This document shows, in pieces, positions 23,201-35,013 of a stretch of 64,000 bases of DNA. The stretch covers positions 186,001 through 250,000 of the forward strand of contig LLEY01000013.1 in the NCBI GenBank assembly GCA_001414485.1, in the 5' to 3' direction. Numbering within the stretch: the first letter of the stretch is position 1; every line of letters starts with the position of its first letter. The notes beneath the pieces were generated by a model. That model did no database searches. It was not told where the DNA came from and saw only the letters and a program-made list of their open reading frames with translations. The DNA is from Calycina herbarum (lineage: Eukaryota > Ascomycota > Leotiomycetes > Helotiales > Pezizellaceae). A program made the translations under genes and the position numbers.

Positions 23201-26200
23201 ATCGATAATAGATAGCTCGTTTGTATGGTCAATTGGTATACTGTCCGGAGGAAGGACATCCAAAGATCCTAATTCCACTGCATCGGCAAGATACGGCTGG
23301 ATCGCGTCCAGGGCATCGTTGGTTTGTCGCTGAAGGGGTTCTGGGGCAAAACCGGATTTGACAAAAGCCACTTTACTCAAAAGTGTGTCGATTGTTTCGC
23401 ATTGGCACGAGCTCGGAAGAAGAGTAGATATAGAATCCACACTCTTAGAAAAATTGAGGAACAGTGCAAGATTCCTGGGAACAATCTGACGGACTCGTCG
23501 AGCTGGTGTATGGTTGTGCACAATGACCCAATCTCCTCGCTTAGCATTGGGGTCGCTTGTAGTGAAAAATAGTACTACTCCAGCTTTGGTGGCTTCATTC
23601 TCAATAATTGGGATGAATGCAATCGGCGATTCGTGTAACCATATCGTATTTCCGGGAGATACATCCTTCAGGAAATGTGATGCAAGAATTTGAAGGGCAA
23701 AAAGCAGAACAAGTTCCGCCTCTCTTTGAGGAGGTGGATTGCACACCACGAACAGTTCTTCGCCCATTGATACACATGAACAATTTTCTCTCGATAGGCC
23801 GATCATATGTGCCCCAGAATTTGAATCAATGCCGAGTAGAACAAAGAAGTATCCACAACTGCCAACTTTAATTGATGACATGAGAGAATGAGTCGTTTTA
23901 AAATTGAAGCCATGGCTCTCAGCCCGCTGGTAAATTAGTCTTTGCCGAAGTGAGTACTCCGATTCAAAGTGTTTCAACTCTAACCGAGTTTCGCTAGAAT
24001 CCAGCTCTTTAAATATTGGCCGTCGGCTCGAATTGAACCGCTCATTCATATCCTTTGACCGAGTAAGACGCGGGACCATCCATTTATCTTTGCAAAGTAC
24101 CATTTCAGGCTCAATGCATTGTAAAAGATCTTGTTGAGCCACATCACCTTGCCATACTGACAATGCTCTCAGGCGTAAAAGTGCCTCAGCAAAGAGACAG
24201 CCATCGAGCGTGTGACAGTTCTCGATATCTAAGAATTGGAAGTTCAAAGATGGCAATTCCCGCAGGGCAGAACGAATCAGGCCCAGAGTCATATTGGCGT
24301 AGGGGTTTTTCGCTCGACGCCCTTCGGTGACCCAGACAACAGTTCGGGCATTATGTAGTAATTCCTTGAAATTATCGAACGTTGAAGCACTCAAGTCCTT
24401 GAAAAGTGGTTTATCAAGCTCGGAAAGATTGATAATAGCGGTGCTGAGAATGATATCAGGCGTCTTCAACTCCGTAAGAGTTTTGATAATCTGAATATTT
24501 TGGCAAAAATCAACAAGAAGGGCTTTTAAATACGAAATGAGCCTTGAGGTTTTCGTCGTTTGCCCGCCGATCAATACGAGACTCTGGAAGTGAAGTTCTG
24601 GGACCTTTTTGGTCCAAAATGTAGCAGACGATAGCGGATCGCGTAGAAATTTGACTCGGTCGTCGATTGCTTGTGAGACAATTACATTCAAAGGCCAGAC
24701 AAGCGGCTCATTGTTTGGAGAGATGCTATCGCAGCCTGAAAATCCCGTGCAACGTAAAGCGAGGTCCCAATCAGTTGGATGAATGCAAGGGGACAGAACT
24801 CGTCCATCATCCGCACCTAGCCACCAGCCAGGAAATGCTCCAAAAATAGCACCAGAGCGAATTACGTTTGTGGTGGTCATCTCAACCATAATAAGAAAGC
24901 CGCCTGGCTTGAGAAGACGCCGGACGTTCTTCAACGTTTCTTCAAGGACTGGAGTCGCATGCAAGACCAGCGAGGCAATAATTAAATCGTATGAATGTTC
25001 TATGAATCCTTGCTTCTCGGGATCTTCGCTAATATCAAGTGGTTGGTAGACAATTTTATGCGATGAATCCTTGAAAACATTTTGGGCCTTGGGAAAGAAA
25101 CCAGAAGAGATATCTGTAAATGTGTAGGAGCAGAAATTCTGCTTGATTTTGCTGAATATTTGTTTTGTAGCGCCACCAGTTCCTGCACCGATTTCCAACA
25201 CGTTCATCCAAGGAAATTTACAAGTCACCTGGCTTACTACATCGGCAAGGTGTTTGGTAAATACTTGCAATCCGAGGCCATTTTCGTAGAGCTGGGTCAA
25301 GAGATCATCTTTCATTGCATTCTCGATTGCGGTTGTCTCGCCACGGACAATGGAAGCATATTTTTGACCGATGAAGTTTAGAAATTTTAGGTCTATGCTA
25401 TCGAGGAACCGTTCACTGGCATCCTTGATCTTCTCGTGTGTATCTCCCGCCCATTCTGGCTTACAGTGAGGTTGCTTCTGTGCATGGGAGGCAAACTGGA
25501 AAAAGTTTCTGTATGGCCCATGAGACCTGGAGGCGTGGTTTTCTGGAATCTCCCGGTCTAAGTTCCTCAGATGGAAATATGAGACGCGTTCTAGTAATTG
25601 TGCCAGAGCGTGCTGCTCTTCTGTGGCAAGGCATTGATTACCAACAATCTCGGCATCTGGCAAGTTCCCGATCCATTTCATAGAGGCAAAGAGAGATTTG
25701 TCGTCCGATATATTAGATTGAGAGAAAGGTATGCACTCTAATCCTTCCACTTGCGCCATCGCGTAAGACTGCCCATCTGGGTATATGTCGACATCGCCAT
25801 GAAGGCCCGGGGCATCGTTATATGATTGAGTAGCATCAAGATGAAGAAGGTTCCCTGAACTGGTACACAAAAATGGGTTGATGGTAACACGCTGGATTTT
25901 TTTGGGCACGTGTAATGACCAAAGACGGCCATCTCCCGGGAAGCAATGAGCAAGCAAAATGGATTGGAATGCAGAATCCAATGTTGCGGGATGAATTAAT
26001 AGAGAGCTTCGTTCGACCTTCAGGAGAGAACTGGTTGTTGCTCCTAATTTCCTCTTGAGATCAAACAGTCCATAAAAGGGGCCAGTATACTGATATCCCA
26101 ATCTTTCGAGGGAAGAATAGTGTTGGTGGGGCTCCACCGAAATCATATTAGACGCAGGCTGAGAACGAGGTGCCAAAATTGTTTTTGAAGGAACCCCGAG

Positions 26201-29200
26201 GCGCATACATATATTACCCCTAGCCATCAGCACTAGTTCGAGTGATGTCCCACGTTTTTCTGCATAGGAATAATATTTGAATGTTCCATGGATAAATCCT
26301 CTGTTAGGTGGCTGCATGTCCGACAAAGAGAAAAGGGTCTCCACCGTAGAATTTTCCTCGTCGAATGTGAGCGCCTGGCAAATATCAAGATCCAGAATCT
26401 CAACAACCTGCACTGGCTCGTCCCTGGCAAACGAAAGTGACGCTTCGACAGCAAGCGAGATATATCCAGCTGCTGGAAAAACAATCTGACCTTGAAGTTG
26501 GTGCCCTGTGAGCCAGGAAATTTCTCGTGGACAAAGCACATGTCGCCACCGAAGTTCAACTTTAGTGCTATCGGGAGTCAAGTGTCCCAGTAATTCATGT
26601 ACACCCCCACGATGATTCCTTATAGACTTGGAATATCTGCTTTCATGCCAGTACTCTTTATCGTGTTGCCAGCAGTAAGTGGGAAGTCCGTTCACGAACT
26701 TTGCTTGCAACCCCCCGGAGAGAAATCTATCGCAAGCTTCAAGGTTTACCACTGTCGTGCTGAGTCGTTCCCAAGCGTATCCTAAGCCCTGAGAGAATGA
26801 ATCGATGTCATTTTGGTTTCTTCGCAGAAGGCCAGTGTATGGAAGGAGCTGTCCGATAGAATCTTGGTTGGTTTGGAGAGTAGGTCCCTTCAAAGAGGGG
26901 TGCGGGCCTACCTCGATTGCTATGTCAAATGGGCCAGAAGTTTCAATTGCACTGGCAATTGATTGTGAAAACAAAACGGGGCTTGTCAAGTTTCTCTCCC
27001 AGTATTTGCCTTTCAAAAACTGTTGGCCATGCATAACATCGCCCCCAAAAACGCTTGATACCCAAGTGCAGCTAGGTCTTGGTGACAGTTTGATATCAAG
27101 GCTTTGTAAGGCATCCCGATACGACTCCAAGCAGGCATTCATATGATGCGAATGATATGCAGTTTCCACCTTCAATCTTCTCACAAACTTTTGTTCATCT
27201 TCGAAAATAATTCGCATCTCTTCAATGGCATCTTCATCACCGGACAAAGTGACACTCGAGGATGAATTACAAGCTGCAATTGAAACACGTCCTTCAAATT
27301 CCGCAGTTGAACATAGCTCTTCCGCATCATCCCTTGAAGTTCCCACAGCTATCATCGCTCCACGTTTTCCGTCGGACCCGCAAGCGAGATGTGAATATAG
27401 TCCACGGTAATAAGCTATACAAACGGCATCATCCGCGGAAATAATGCCAGCAGCGTAAGCAGCAGAAATCTCTCCAGAGGAATGACCCACGACAGTTGAG
27501 AAACGGATGCCTGATGAACGGAGAATATCGACAAGCATGATCTGTACAGCGGTGCAGAGGGGTTGGGAGACATGGGCCTTCGCAACCTGAGATGACGACT
27601 CGTCTTTCAAAAGCTCTCCCAAAATGGTCCAATCGGGCTGGTGTGCGCTAGGTAGTCGTGAAATTCGTCTATCTAAGGCTTCTATGATACCACGGGCAGT
27701 TGGGGATTCTGTGATAAGATTTGCGCCCATCCGGGCCCACTGTGCACCTTGTCCGGTAAAGACACCAATAATTCGCGGGTTTTGAGGAGCCAGACCGAGA
27801 TTGGGCGACGCAGCAAGAGATCCTGTTTCTTGGAGGCTTCTATCAAGTTTCGTACACAATTCATCAATATTTTGGGCAACAAAATATGCCGTTGTGGTTA
27901 GCCGAGTCCGTCGCGAAGATAAAGTGTATGCCAGGTCTCGTAGGTTAATGGAGGCTTTTTGTTGTTTCAAGAACTCGGAAAATGCAGCGATATATGAACT
28001 CAAAGAAGATTGCGTTGCTGCAGAAAACACGAATGGCATAAAATTTGAGACTTGACTGGCATTGGAATTGCCAGTGGTCGTAAAATTGGGCTGGTAACTT
28101 TCCAAAATCGCCTGGAGGGGAAGTAAGCCCACGTTTATTAAATATATATAGAAATACATATTGTAATAAGAAGATAAATAACATATACACGGTCTCAGGG
28201 AATATATCAAACAAGGCTTTGGAAATGGGGTTTGCTTACATGCGCATTCGCTCCGCCAAAACCGAAACTGGGCCACAAAATCAGCATGACTTACACGAAC
28301 AGAGTCTATATATGATAATTTTCATCCAGAGCACAACAAAAGAGACCCAAAAATATGGTCTATTATGCAAAACACACAGACTTACCTGTTTACACTTGCA
28401 CGGCGGGGCTGGCCAACTCTTACGCAAGGCCAGGGCTGAAAAGACACAGGAATCTGTAGGTTTGTGTAGAAAGGGGTAATCTCTGGGTTTAATCGATTGA
28501 ATAGCAGATTGGGTGGAATCATGGCTTGTTGTAAAGCAAGTGAAGTTTTCAAAAGGGCGGCCAACCCGGCTGTGCCTTCAGAATGCCCGATAACGGTCTT
28601 TATACTACCAACGAGTAGTTTAGAAAGTTGTATTTCTTCCGGGGACCTCTTATTGTGTGCGAAGAAGGTATTACTAATGGCCTCTGCCTCCGTTTTGTCT
28701 CCAGCCTTCGTGCCAGTGCCATGGCATTCGAAATATTGGCATCGTTCGGTCGGATTATTGACATCAAGGCCCGCTTTAGTGTAACAGCTACGGATCAGGT
28801 CCGCTTGTGCGCTTGCATTTGGCCTGCGTAAACTTAATTAGCCAAGTGATACAAAGGCAAGAATCACTGTGATCGGGTACAACTCACATAGTAATGCCTT
28901 TAGTCCTTCCATCTTGGTTGATACCCGTTTCTCGAATAACACATTCAATATGGTCACCATCGGCCTCTGCAACGCTTAGGAGCTTCAAAACAACAGCAGC
29001 TACCCCTTCGCCTCTGGCATACCCATTGGCATCAGCATCCCACATGCGTGATCGGCTATCAGGGGAGAGCATTTGTAGCTTGCTTTCGGTAACATAATTC
29101 TGAGGATCAAGCAGCAGGTTAGAACCTGCTGCAACGGAAACTCTGGCATCGCCAGACCGTAGTAGTTGGACTGCTTGGTGAACAGCAATGAGGCTCGAGC

Positions 29201-29759
29201 TGCAAGCTGTGTCGATGGTCATAGAAGGGCCATGCCAGTCGAAGAAGTAAGAAATCCGGTTTGACATCAAGGATCGGGCATTTCCAGTCACGTGGTACTT
29301 GGCGATATTCTCCATATCTCGGCCCAAAATTTGCTCGTAGTCCGAAGTCATCAAACCGACATAACAACCAGTGTTTGTCCCTTTCAACGCGTCAATCGTT
29401 TGACCAGCCGACTCAAGCCCCTCGTAGACGACTTCCAACAATAAACGGGCCTGCGGATCTATTGCGTGCGCTTCAATGGGGCTAATTCCAAAGAAATAGG
29501 CGTCAAAGTGACGGTGTGTGTTTTCTCCATGCAAAAAATATGAACTGTCTACATTGGAGTGGCCATGGTACTGACCATCTTCGTGGTAGAACCGACTAGC
29601 ACTGAATCGTTCCGGGGGGATAGACGTAAGAAGGTCTCGAGGCTCGCGAAGCAACGTCCACAGCTTCGATGGCGTGGTGACTTGTCCAGGGAATCGACAA
29701 CCGCTCCCGATAACTGCAACTGGTTCCTTGGAGCGATCCATATTTCCATGGGATGCCAT
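17252..29759 (-). CDS. Hybrid PKS-NRPS megasynthase, 3,956 aa
   Basis: Eight exons read leftward: 29759-28888, 28823-28386, 28267-28240 (28 nt), 28111-22959, 22912-22824, 22646-20606, 20556-20204 and 20148-17252. Phases all agree and give 3,956 residues, normal for fungal PKS-NRPSs. Domains in order: KS (Cys in DTACSSSL ~186, His in ECHGTGT ~325, His in KTVIGH ~371), AT (GHSSGE ~657), DH ([10 protein letters not shown] ~983, Asp in HPATLDSAF ~1158), C-methyltransferase (LEIGAGTGG ~1419), a region without an ER core, KR (GLTGDLG ~2120, Tyr in GQANYSAAN ~2253), ACP (Ser in LGIDSLL ~2434), condensation (HHLVVDGS ~2677), adenylation ([11 protein letters not shown] ~3150), thiolation (GGSS ~3571) and terminal reductase (TGSTGFLG ~3650, YTASK ~3792). 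It should build a methylated, reduced polyketide, link it to one amino acid and release it by the R domain. All key residues I can check are intact. The amino acid and product are unknown. It heads the 17.2-41.6 kb cluster. Confidence 0.95.
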
Positions 29760-30111
29760 TTTTTCTTTCTTTTGTTTTGTTTTGTTTTGCAGCCTTCAGA
29801 TGTCTTGTTTTGGGATATATTGGGATTCTCTGCGCTTACGAGGGCTGCAGACAACGCAAAGATATTTCACCTTCCTATGTTTGTTCACACTTCTTCTTCG
29901 GAACTGACTACGATGATTTGCTCCCAAAAAGCTTTCTATGCCGTGGCCCACCAAATAATTCCTCGGTATCAATTTTGGATCGCTTCTCTATGTCCCCGAA
30001 TCCCCAGACATGATGTTTATTTCTTCCACCGAATCGTGGGCCATTGCATCCCATCATATCAATATTTCAAGTCGTTTTCGGCATTAGAATATGCGTTCGA
30101 TTACTTCTCGG

Positions 30112-30122
30112 CGGTTATTCCG
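30112..30122. promoter_or_regulatory. CGG-N5-CCG candidate Zn2Cys6 site
   Basis: CGGTTATTCCG is an everted/inverted triplet pair of the kind bound by dimeric Zn2Cys6 factors. It lies about 350 bp upstream of the PKS-NRPS ATG. Single occurrence noted; binding is inferred only. Confidence 0.3.
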
Positions 30123-30565
30123 TAATTGGGAATGAAGATCTACCCTGAGTTGACTTCGTGTGCTTCCGCAATATATGAACCCGGTAGCACACCACGATTG
30201 CTATAACTAGCTTGCTATTTTCTCCCCCCAAAGAGAACCATCATGCAAGTGGGTGATGAGCTGTGTTGCAGATTCTTCCTCCAATGTGTGTTGCTTTGCC
30301 GGCAATATCACGCTGTTGGTTTTAAATTTGGTTGCAGTTGTATTTTGATAGCCAACCGGCTATTCCAACAGTCAGTCGCCTGCGCCGTATGGGAACGTCG
30401 GAAGCGGGAACATCGTGGGATACACGATCCAATGTGTGTGTCTCGGTCAACATGCATCTATGCATCGATGGTCACAAAGAGTCAAAAGTGCTGAAGATCT
30501 ATGCAGATTCTCATATACGCAAGGCTCTGAAAGTCTTAGAACACTATTCGCTCATTTCTAGGAAG

Positions 30566-30574
30566 TCTCCGACC
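30566..30574 (+). promoter_or_regulatory. CTCCGA-type motif, PKS-NRPS upstream copy
   Basis: AAGTCTCCGACC occurs here and closely matches AAGTCTCCGATG in the P450 promoter and TGTCTCCGACC upstream of the enoyl reductase gene. It lies about 810 bp upstream of the PKS-NRPS start. Candidate binding site of the cluster regulator. Confidence 0.35.
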
Positions 30575-30898
30575 ATGGAATTGAATCCTTCCCAGCCCCG
30601 AGAAAGTATTCGCTTGGGTGTAACAGTGATACTTGTCTATACGCGTGAAATCTGGCTCATCACTCCATATTATGTGACATTGATGCACTCATACTGGTAG
30701 TCCCGCGTATTTTACCCAAGTACAGTTATCCCATTAATCACTGCCCCTGATGTGGAATGGGGCTGGGAATCTGAAGCCACTTTTTCTGGTTTTTTCCTGT
30801 TAATTCCAAATCAAGTGTAAATTCTTGTACAATAGCATTCTAGTGCGCAAATTCAGATCCCCTAAAATACTTTCTAAGTTCCGGGGTCAGTGAAGAAC

Positions 30899-32647
30899 TC
30901 AAGGCGCTATACTCTCTTTCAACAACTGTTTTGCTCTTTTTATCAGCTTTCGAAGGCATTTAATACCACCCCTTCCAGTGTCCGGCTCGCCTATTTCTTC
31001 TTTTCTAGTCACAACCTTGACCATTCTAGCATAGTCTTCATCGCTAAGAAGGCCAGCGTAATGACCACCTCGGCCAGACAGTCTGTTTTCCTGTGTCAAG
31101 CCCAGTTGCTTCTCTATTTTATCAAAGAAATGGGTGACGATCTGAATGAGGATCATTGCTTGTAGATTCCCAGACTCTGGATGAAAGAAAAGAGTTAGCA
31201 AAATTCCTTCTACTAAATGTTTCCTGGGGTCAGGAGAAGAGGTATTATAGTCACACTCACGTAATGGTAGCTGACTAAAGGTCATCTGAGGAAGAGGACA
31301 GATGAATGGATCATCACTTGAAGCAATCTCATTTAAAAATGTTTCGATGTGACTGAAGAGGACTACGTAGAGCCGTACCAAATGGACGTAGCAAGTTAGA
31401 GCCTGGAGGAGCACGGTGATGTCAAGATGTGGCTCCTTGTTCACTCCAGCGTTTTTATCGGTTGTTGATAAAATTGAGGATGGTGATGTTGCTATGCTTT
31501 CATCTGGCGAATATCTCCCGTTGCGACTGTTGTCAGAACCACGGTTTTCATTTGTTCTCTTCATTGATGTGGCTTGTTCCGATCTCATTGAACCGCTTCT
31601 CGAAGAAGAAGACGAAGGGGTGTTTGCAGTGGACGGCTTCAAACTAGCGAGTATTTCCACGAATTCTCGTGTTCCGCCTAATATTTGATCAACCGGTGTC
31701 GACATTGGCGGGAAACCGTCCACATTTGCAGTTGGGGAAAGGAGAGTGTCAAGTGTTATAGAAGGAGGCCCCCCATTTATACTTCCCAGCTTTGTGGCAA
31801 GCTTCAGGCTCAGGTTCGAAAGGCGGTTGATATATGAATCTTCATTTTCTGCCGTTGTTCCCTTACTTAGAGATTCAGAGCCTGACACCTTACATGAGGA
31901 CTCGCCAGCATGAGTCCTTTGGTCGGGCGCAGAAGTCAATTGCCCTTCGGGGACCGCAAGCTCGTGACTGCGGTTCTGGCCAGTTGCTATGTTATTCTCT
32001 TCATCGCTGCGTCCGTGATCTCCTCCTCGAGAGCACTGCTCGTTCAGCCCAGGTGAAAAAGTTCCAAGATTTTCAAAAGACATAAGATCATCCATATTCA
32101 TATCTCCAGCATAATTCAAGTCCAATTCTTCATGGTTGGGCCCAAAGTTTACCTGGGGGAGTAGTGCGGGTTGAACATTCTCACTATGTGTCGTGTATGT
32201 CTGCTGAGATTCCCAGTCTTGGATTGAGGTCGGCCAAGTCGTACTCTCGAGTCCAAAAGAATTTCCCATGGCATTGAAAAATTGAACATTATCATTTGGG
32301 TCTCTATTTGGAGCAACGGATAATGATCGACTCTCAAGGCTCGCATGAGGTGGTTCTTTGCGCTGGCATCGGTCTTGATGTTTTTTTGCTCTAATCCGGG
32401 AACATGCAGGACCATTCGAATCAGTTTTCGAAGAAGCGTCGCCATTGTGCCCAGGTGGTCGGCCCATACGAAATGGGGGACTTGTAACACAGTCGGCATT
32501 AGCACGAACACATCGATCGCATCGCTCGCCTTGTCCTTCGCGCAGACATCGCAACTTCTGTCCTCTGCATCGATCACAAGCGAAACGTCTTGCTGAAGCC
32601 GGCGAGCCTACCGCCCAGTCGTTTGGCATATTGCTTTTTCGATTCAT
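30899..32647 (-). CDS. AflR-type Zn2Cys6 transcription factor of the cluster
   Basis: The N-terminal part carries a complete Zn2Cys6 cluster: CDRCRGQKLRC followed after eight residues by CDRC and VRANADC. This fits C-x2-C-x6-C-x8-C-x2-C-x6-C. A long Ser/Asn-rich middle follows. The C-terminal part (LTCYVHLVRLYVVLFSHIETF) resembles the AflR family regulatory domain found in pathway-specific regulators. I chose ATG 32647 (MNRKSN) because the 52 codons above it look non-coding; ATG 32629 is equally possible and 32803 cannot be excluded. A very good intron, 31260-31177 (GTGAGT donor, GCTAAC branch point, CAG acceptor, 84 nt), lies in frame without a stop, so spliced (about 554 aa) and retained (582 aa) forms would both be open. 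It sits directly upstream of the PKS-NRPS, as expected for a cluster activator. Confidence 0.85.
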   Translation of the reverse strand: MNRKSNMPNDWAVGSPASARRFACDRCRGQKLRCLREGQGERCDRCVRANADCVTSPPFRMGRPPGHNGDASSKTDSNGPACSRIRAKKHQDRCQRKEPPHASLESRSLSVAPNRDPNDNVQFFNAMGNSFGLESTTWPTSIQDWESQQTYTTHSENVQPALLPQVNFGPNHEELDLNYAGDMNMDDLMSFENLGTFSPGLNEQCSRGGDHGRSDEENNIATGQNRSHELAVPEGQLTSAPDQRTHAGESSCKVSGSESLSKGTTAENEDSYINRLSNLSLKLATKLGSINGGPPSITLDTLLSPTANVDGFPPMSTPVDQILGGTREFVEILASLKPSTANTPSSSSSRSGSMRSEQATSMKRTNENRGSDNSRNGRYSPDESIATSPSSILSTTDKNAGVNKEPHLDITVLLQALTCYVHLVRLYVVLFSHIETFLNEIASSDDPFICPLPQMTFSQLPLRECDYNTSSPDPRKHLVEGILLTLFFHPESGNLQAMILIQIVTHFFDKIEKQLGLTQENRLSGRGGHYAGLLSDEDYARMVKVVTRKEEIGEPDTGRGGIKCLRKLIKRAKQLLKESIAP

Positions 32648-33759
32648 GAAGTCGATGGGTTTTCGAACTTCGATGGCGGCTCTAGTGCACAGGTGCTCTA
32701 GTGAGGTCAACAGGCTAGCCGAGACAGCCCTACGTTGGTGGGTGAAATTTGCCGTGGATCCCTGCTCATGAAGAGGGCACAGGCAGCAATATGGCACCAA
32801 CACCTAGCCACAGACGCGAACGCCCCCCTATCCTATTCCCCAGTAAGCCACCAACAGCAGTAGATTTCCTACAGTTTTATTGGTGTAGTATTGCTTGCAT
32901 ATTATTTACAGCCAGTCATTGCCGCTTTCTTTACCTCCGCTATACTACAACAAAGCAGATCGTATGTCCTAGACCAGTCAAATGAAGCTAGGTCCCCAAT
33001 GAGGCCATTCTATTGATGATCTTGTCTATTTTGTTTCCAGGCACACACATAGAACCACGTTTAACCCACTTATCACCCTTTCGTATCCCTAGCACAGCCG
33101 GACTTCATGTTGCATGGTTGGAGAATACCCAATCAAAGTTGTTGACAGCGCACCACAAAAACCTGCCGCTCGATTCCCCGATGCAGATCCTATACTCTTC
33201 AACGGCTTCTCTTGAGCCGTCACATATGTGGTCATGCATGGTATTACGACATATAAATCTCTTTGTTGGAACTGGGTTCTGATTTGATGTATTACCTATC
33301 TTGCCATAGTTACACGCAGAATCCATGATTGCAGCTCGCACATATGTAACCCTCCACTATCGGCTCCAGCATACCCAGTTCTAATCATGTGTCGGTAATT
33401 GATCCACTGTTGGGCCCATCCCTTCAGGACTTGGTAATGGGTGGACCCAGTTTCAATTACCCGTGTTGGTTTTTCAATCGAATCCTTTGGGCCTTCCCGA
33501 ATCGTAAACATTGTTTCATGCAGCTTCCGACTGGTTTTCCTTTCTGCCGTTTGCTGTCAATCTATGTCCAGTTCTAGTACAAGGCTTGCACTTTCCACGG
33601 CAATATTCTATAAGCCACTTCTCGAAGTTATTTCGAATGCCTCAACACATACTTTTCGCTTTCAGTTTATTACTACCCAAAAACCGACTATCACCCATAT
33701 TTTCCCCCAATTTTTGTTTTAGAAAGAACGATCAAACTGCTTCAAACAGTGCTACGAGT
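32648..33759. other. Divergent promoter region, regulator / 7TM gene
   Basis: About 1.1 kb between the divergently transcribed regulator and rhodopsin-like gene. No supported gene. Short frames overlap on both strands. It likely contains both promoters. Confidence 0.45.
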
Positions 33760-35013
33760 ATGATTGAAAACCCTGGCAAAGCTTCTGCAATTGTCATTTC
33801 TTCAATTTTGGTCCCGATATGTATATTAGCAACAGCTCTCCGGTTTATTGCCCGAGTAAGAAGCGCTGCTAAACTCGGAGCCGAAGACTGGTTTGCTTTA
33901 CTTGCTTTGTTGTCATTTCTTGCCTTTACATCATTGGCACTTTGGAGTACATGACTTTTCGCCATTCTCTTGCCTCATTACTGCCACTAATAGTATCATA
34001 GCAAATGAGATTCTAAAAGGGAGAAATCCCGCTATGATGCCAATTCCAGAATTGTTACATTTCCTCAAAGTACGTTGCTTTGGTTTTTGCTCTCGAATCA
34101 ACTACTGACAACTATCTAGATATCCTATGCCGGAATCTTCTTCGTACCAATAACCCAAGCCTTTGCGAAATTTAGCATCTTACTGTTGTACTATCGAATT
34201 TTCTCCATAAATCGGACTTACGCGCTCTGGATCAAAGGTATGGCACTCATTAACCTCCTATGGTTGATATCCACATTTTTCGTAATGGTGTTCGAATGCA
34301 ATCCTCCGGCAAAGATCATCAACCCATTTATGGAAGGCTGGTGTATCAACACTTCAGCGTTCCTCGCAGCTAGCGAAACTCCGAATTCTCTCAGTGACTT
34401 CGTTATCGTCGGAATTGCAATTGGGATGCTCCACCAGCTTCGTATCAGTAAATCCGATAAGTGGAAGTTGATGATTCTCTTTGCGATTGGTAGCAGGTAT
34501 GTACTGAGTGTAATTCATGCTCGATAATCTAGTACGATGTGTTAATTTCCTCAGCGTTGGGATTATTGGATTCATCAAGATTGGCATGGCATACCAACCA
34601 GGCGGAGGCCCATGTATGATCTCAATCCCGGTGTTTTTGATTATATGCTAATATTCTCAGACAATCTTCTCGCTGTCGGACTTTGGGATCTTGTTCAACT
34701 TGGATTTGCAGTGATTTGCTGCTGTGCTCCAGTCAGTCGCAGCATGCTACCCACCATAAACGTTGTCGCCTTTGCAAGATCCAGTTATGCATCACTCGTA
34801 CACGGATCGCAATCTCGAATGAAGAAGTCATTAAATGCCTCTGATAATAATGCTCCAAATGATGGCGGTTGGGCCGAGTTGGGTGCTGGAACTAGTGGGT
34901 CTCGAGGTTTCGTCCAAACTCAAGTGCAGTCGGGAGAGGGGAAAGCACAGTTTATGGGAAAGAACAAATCACAGAAGATTGTTCAGGTTCAGCAGAGTAT
35001 TGAAATGGTGTAG
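33760..35013 (+). CDS. Rhodopsin-like seven-span membrane protein, 347 aa
   Basis: Five exons, 33760-33946, 34002-34069, 34120-34496, 34555-34613 and 34661-35013, join in consistent phases to give 347 residues. The fourth intron (GTATGA donor, GCTAAT branch point, CAG acceptor) removes an apparent frame break. The sequence follows the fungal rhodopsin-domain pattern (PTH11-like integral membrane proteins): LGAEDWFALLAL near the N-terminus, AFAKFSILLLYYRIF in the middle, a Cys after the next span (VFECNPPAK), CINTSAF, then SVGIIGFIKIG and a last span with ICCCAPVSR. A polar cytoplasmic tail of about 80 residues follows. These proteins are plasma-membrane sensors or scaffolds of uncertain ligand. 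The gene starts the plus-strand arm of the cluster, before the P450. A role in sensing or self-protection is speculation. Confidence 0.8.

Larger units (their letters stand above)
29760..30898. other. 1.1-kb promoter region of the PKS-NRPS
   Basis: Non-coding region between the PKS-NRPS start and the 3' end of the regulator gene, both minus strand. It contains a CGG-N5-CCG inverted pair at 30112-30122 and TCTCCGACC at 30566-30574 (separate entries). Overlapping frames here have no domain features. Confidence 0.5.

Noticed and set aside
29559..30125. 188-codon plus-strand frame opposite the start of the PKS-NRPS
   Set aside because: It is the antisense of the KS exon and then runs into promoter sequence; it has no domain and chance explains it.
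34585..34665. Apparent frame break in the 7TM gene
   Set aside because: A 47-bp intron, 34614-34660, with GTATGA donor and GCTAAT branch point restores the frame.
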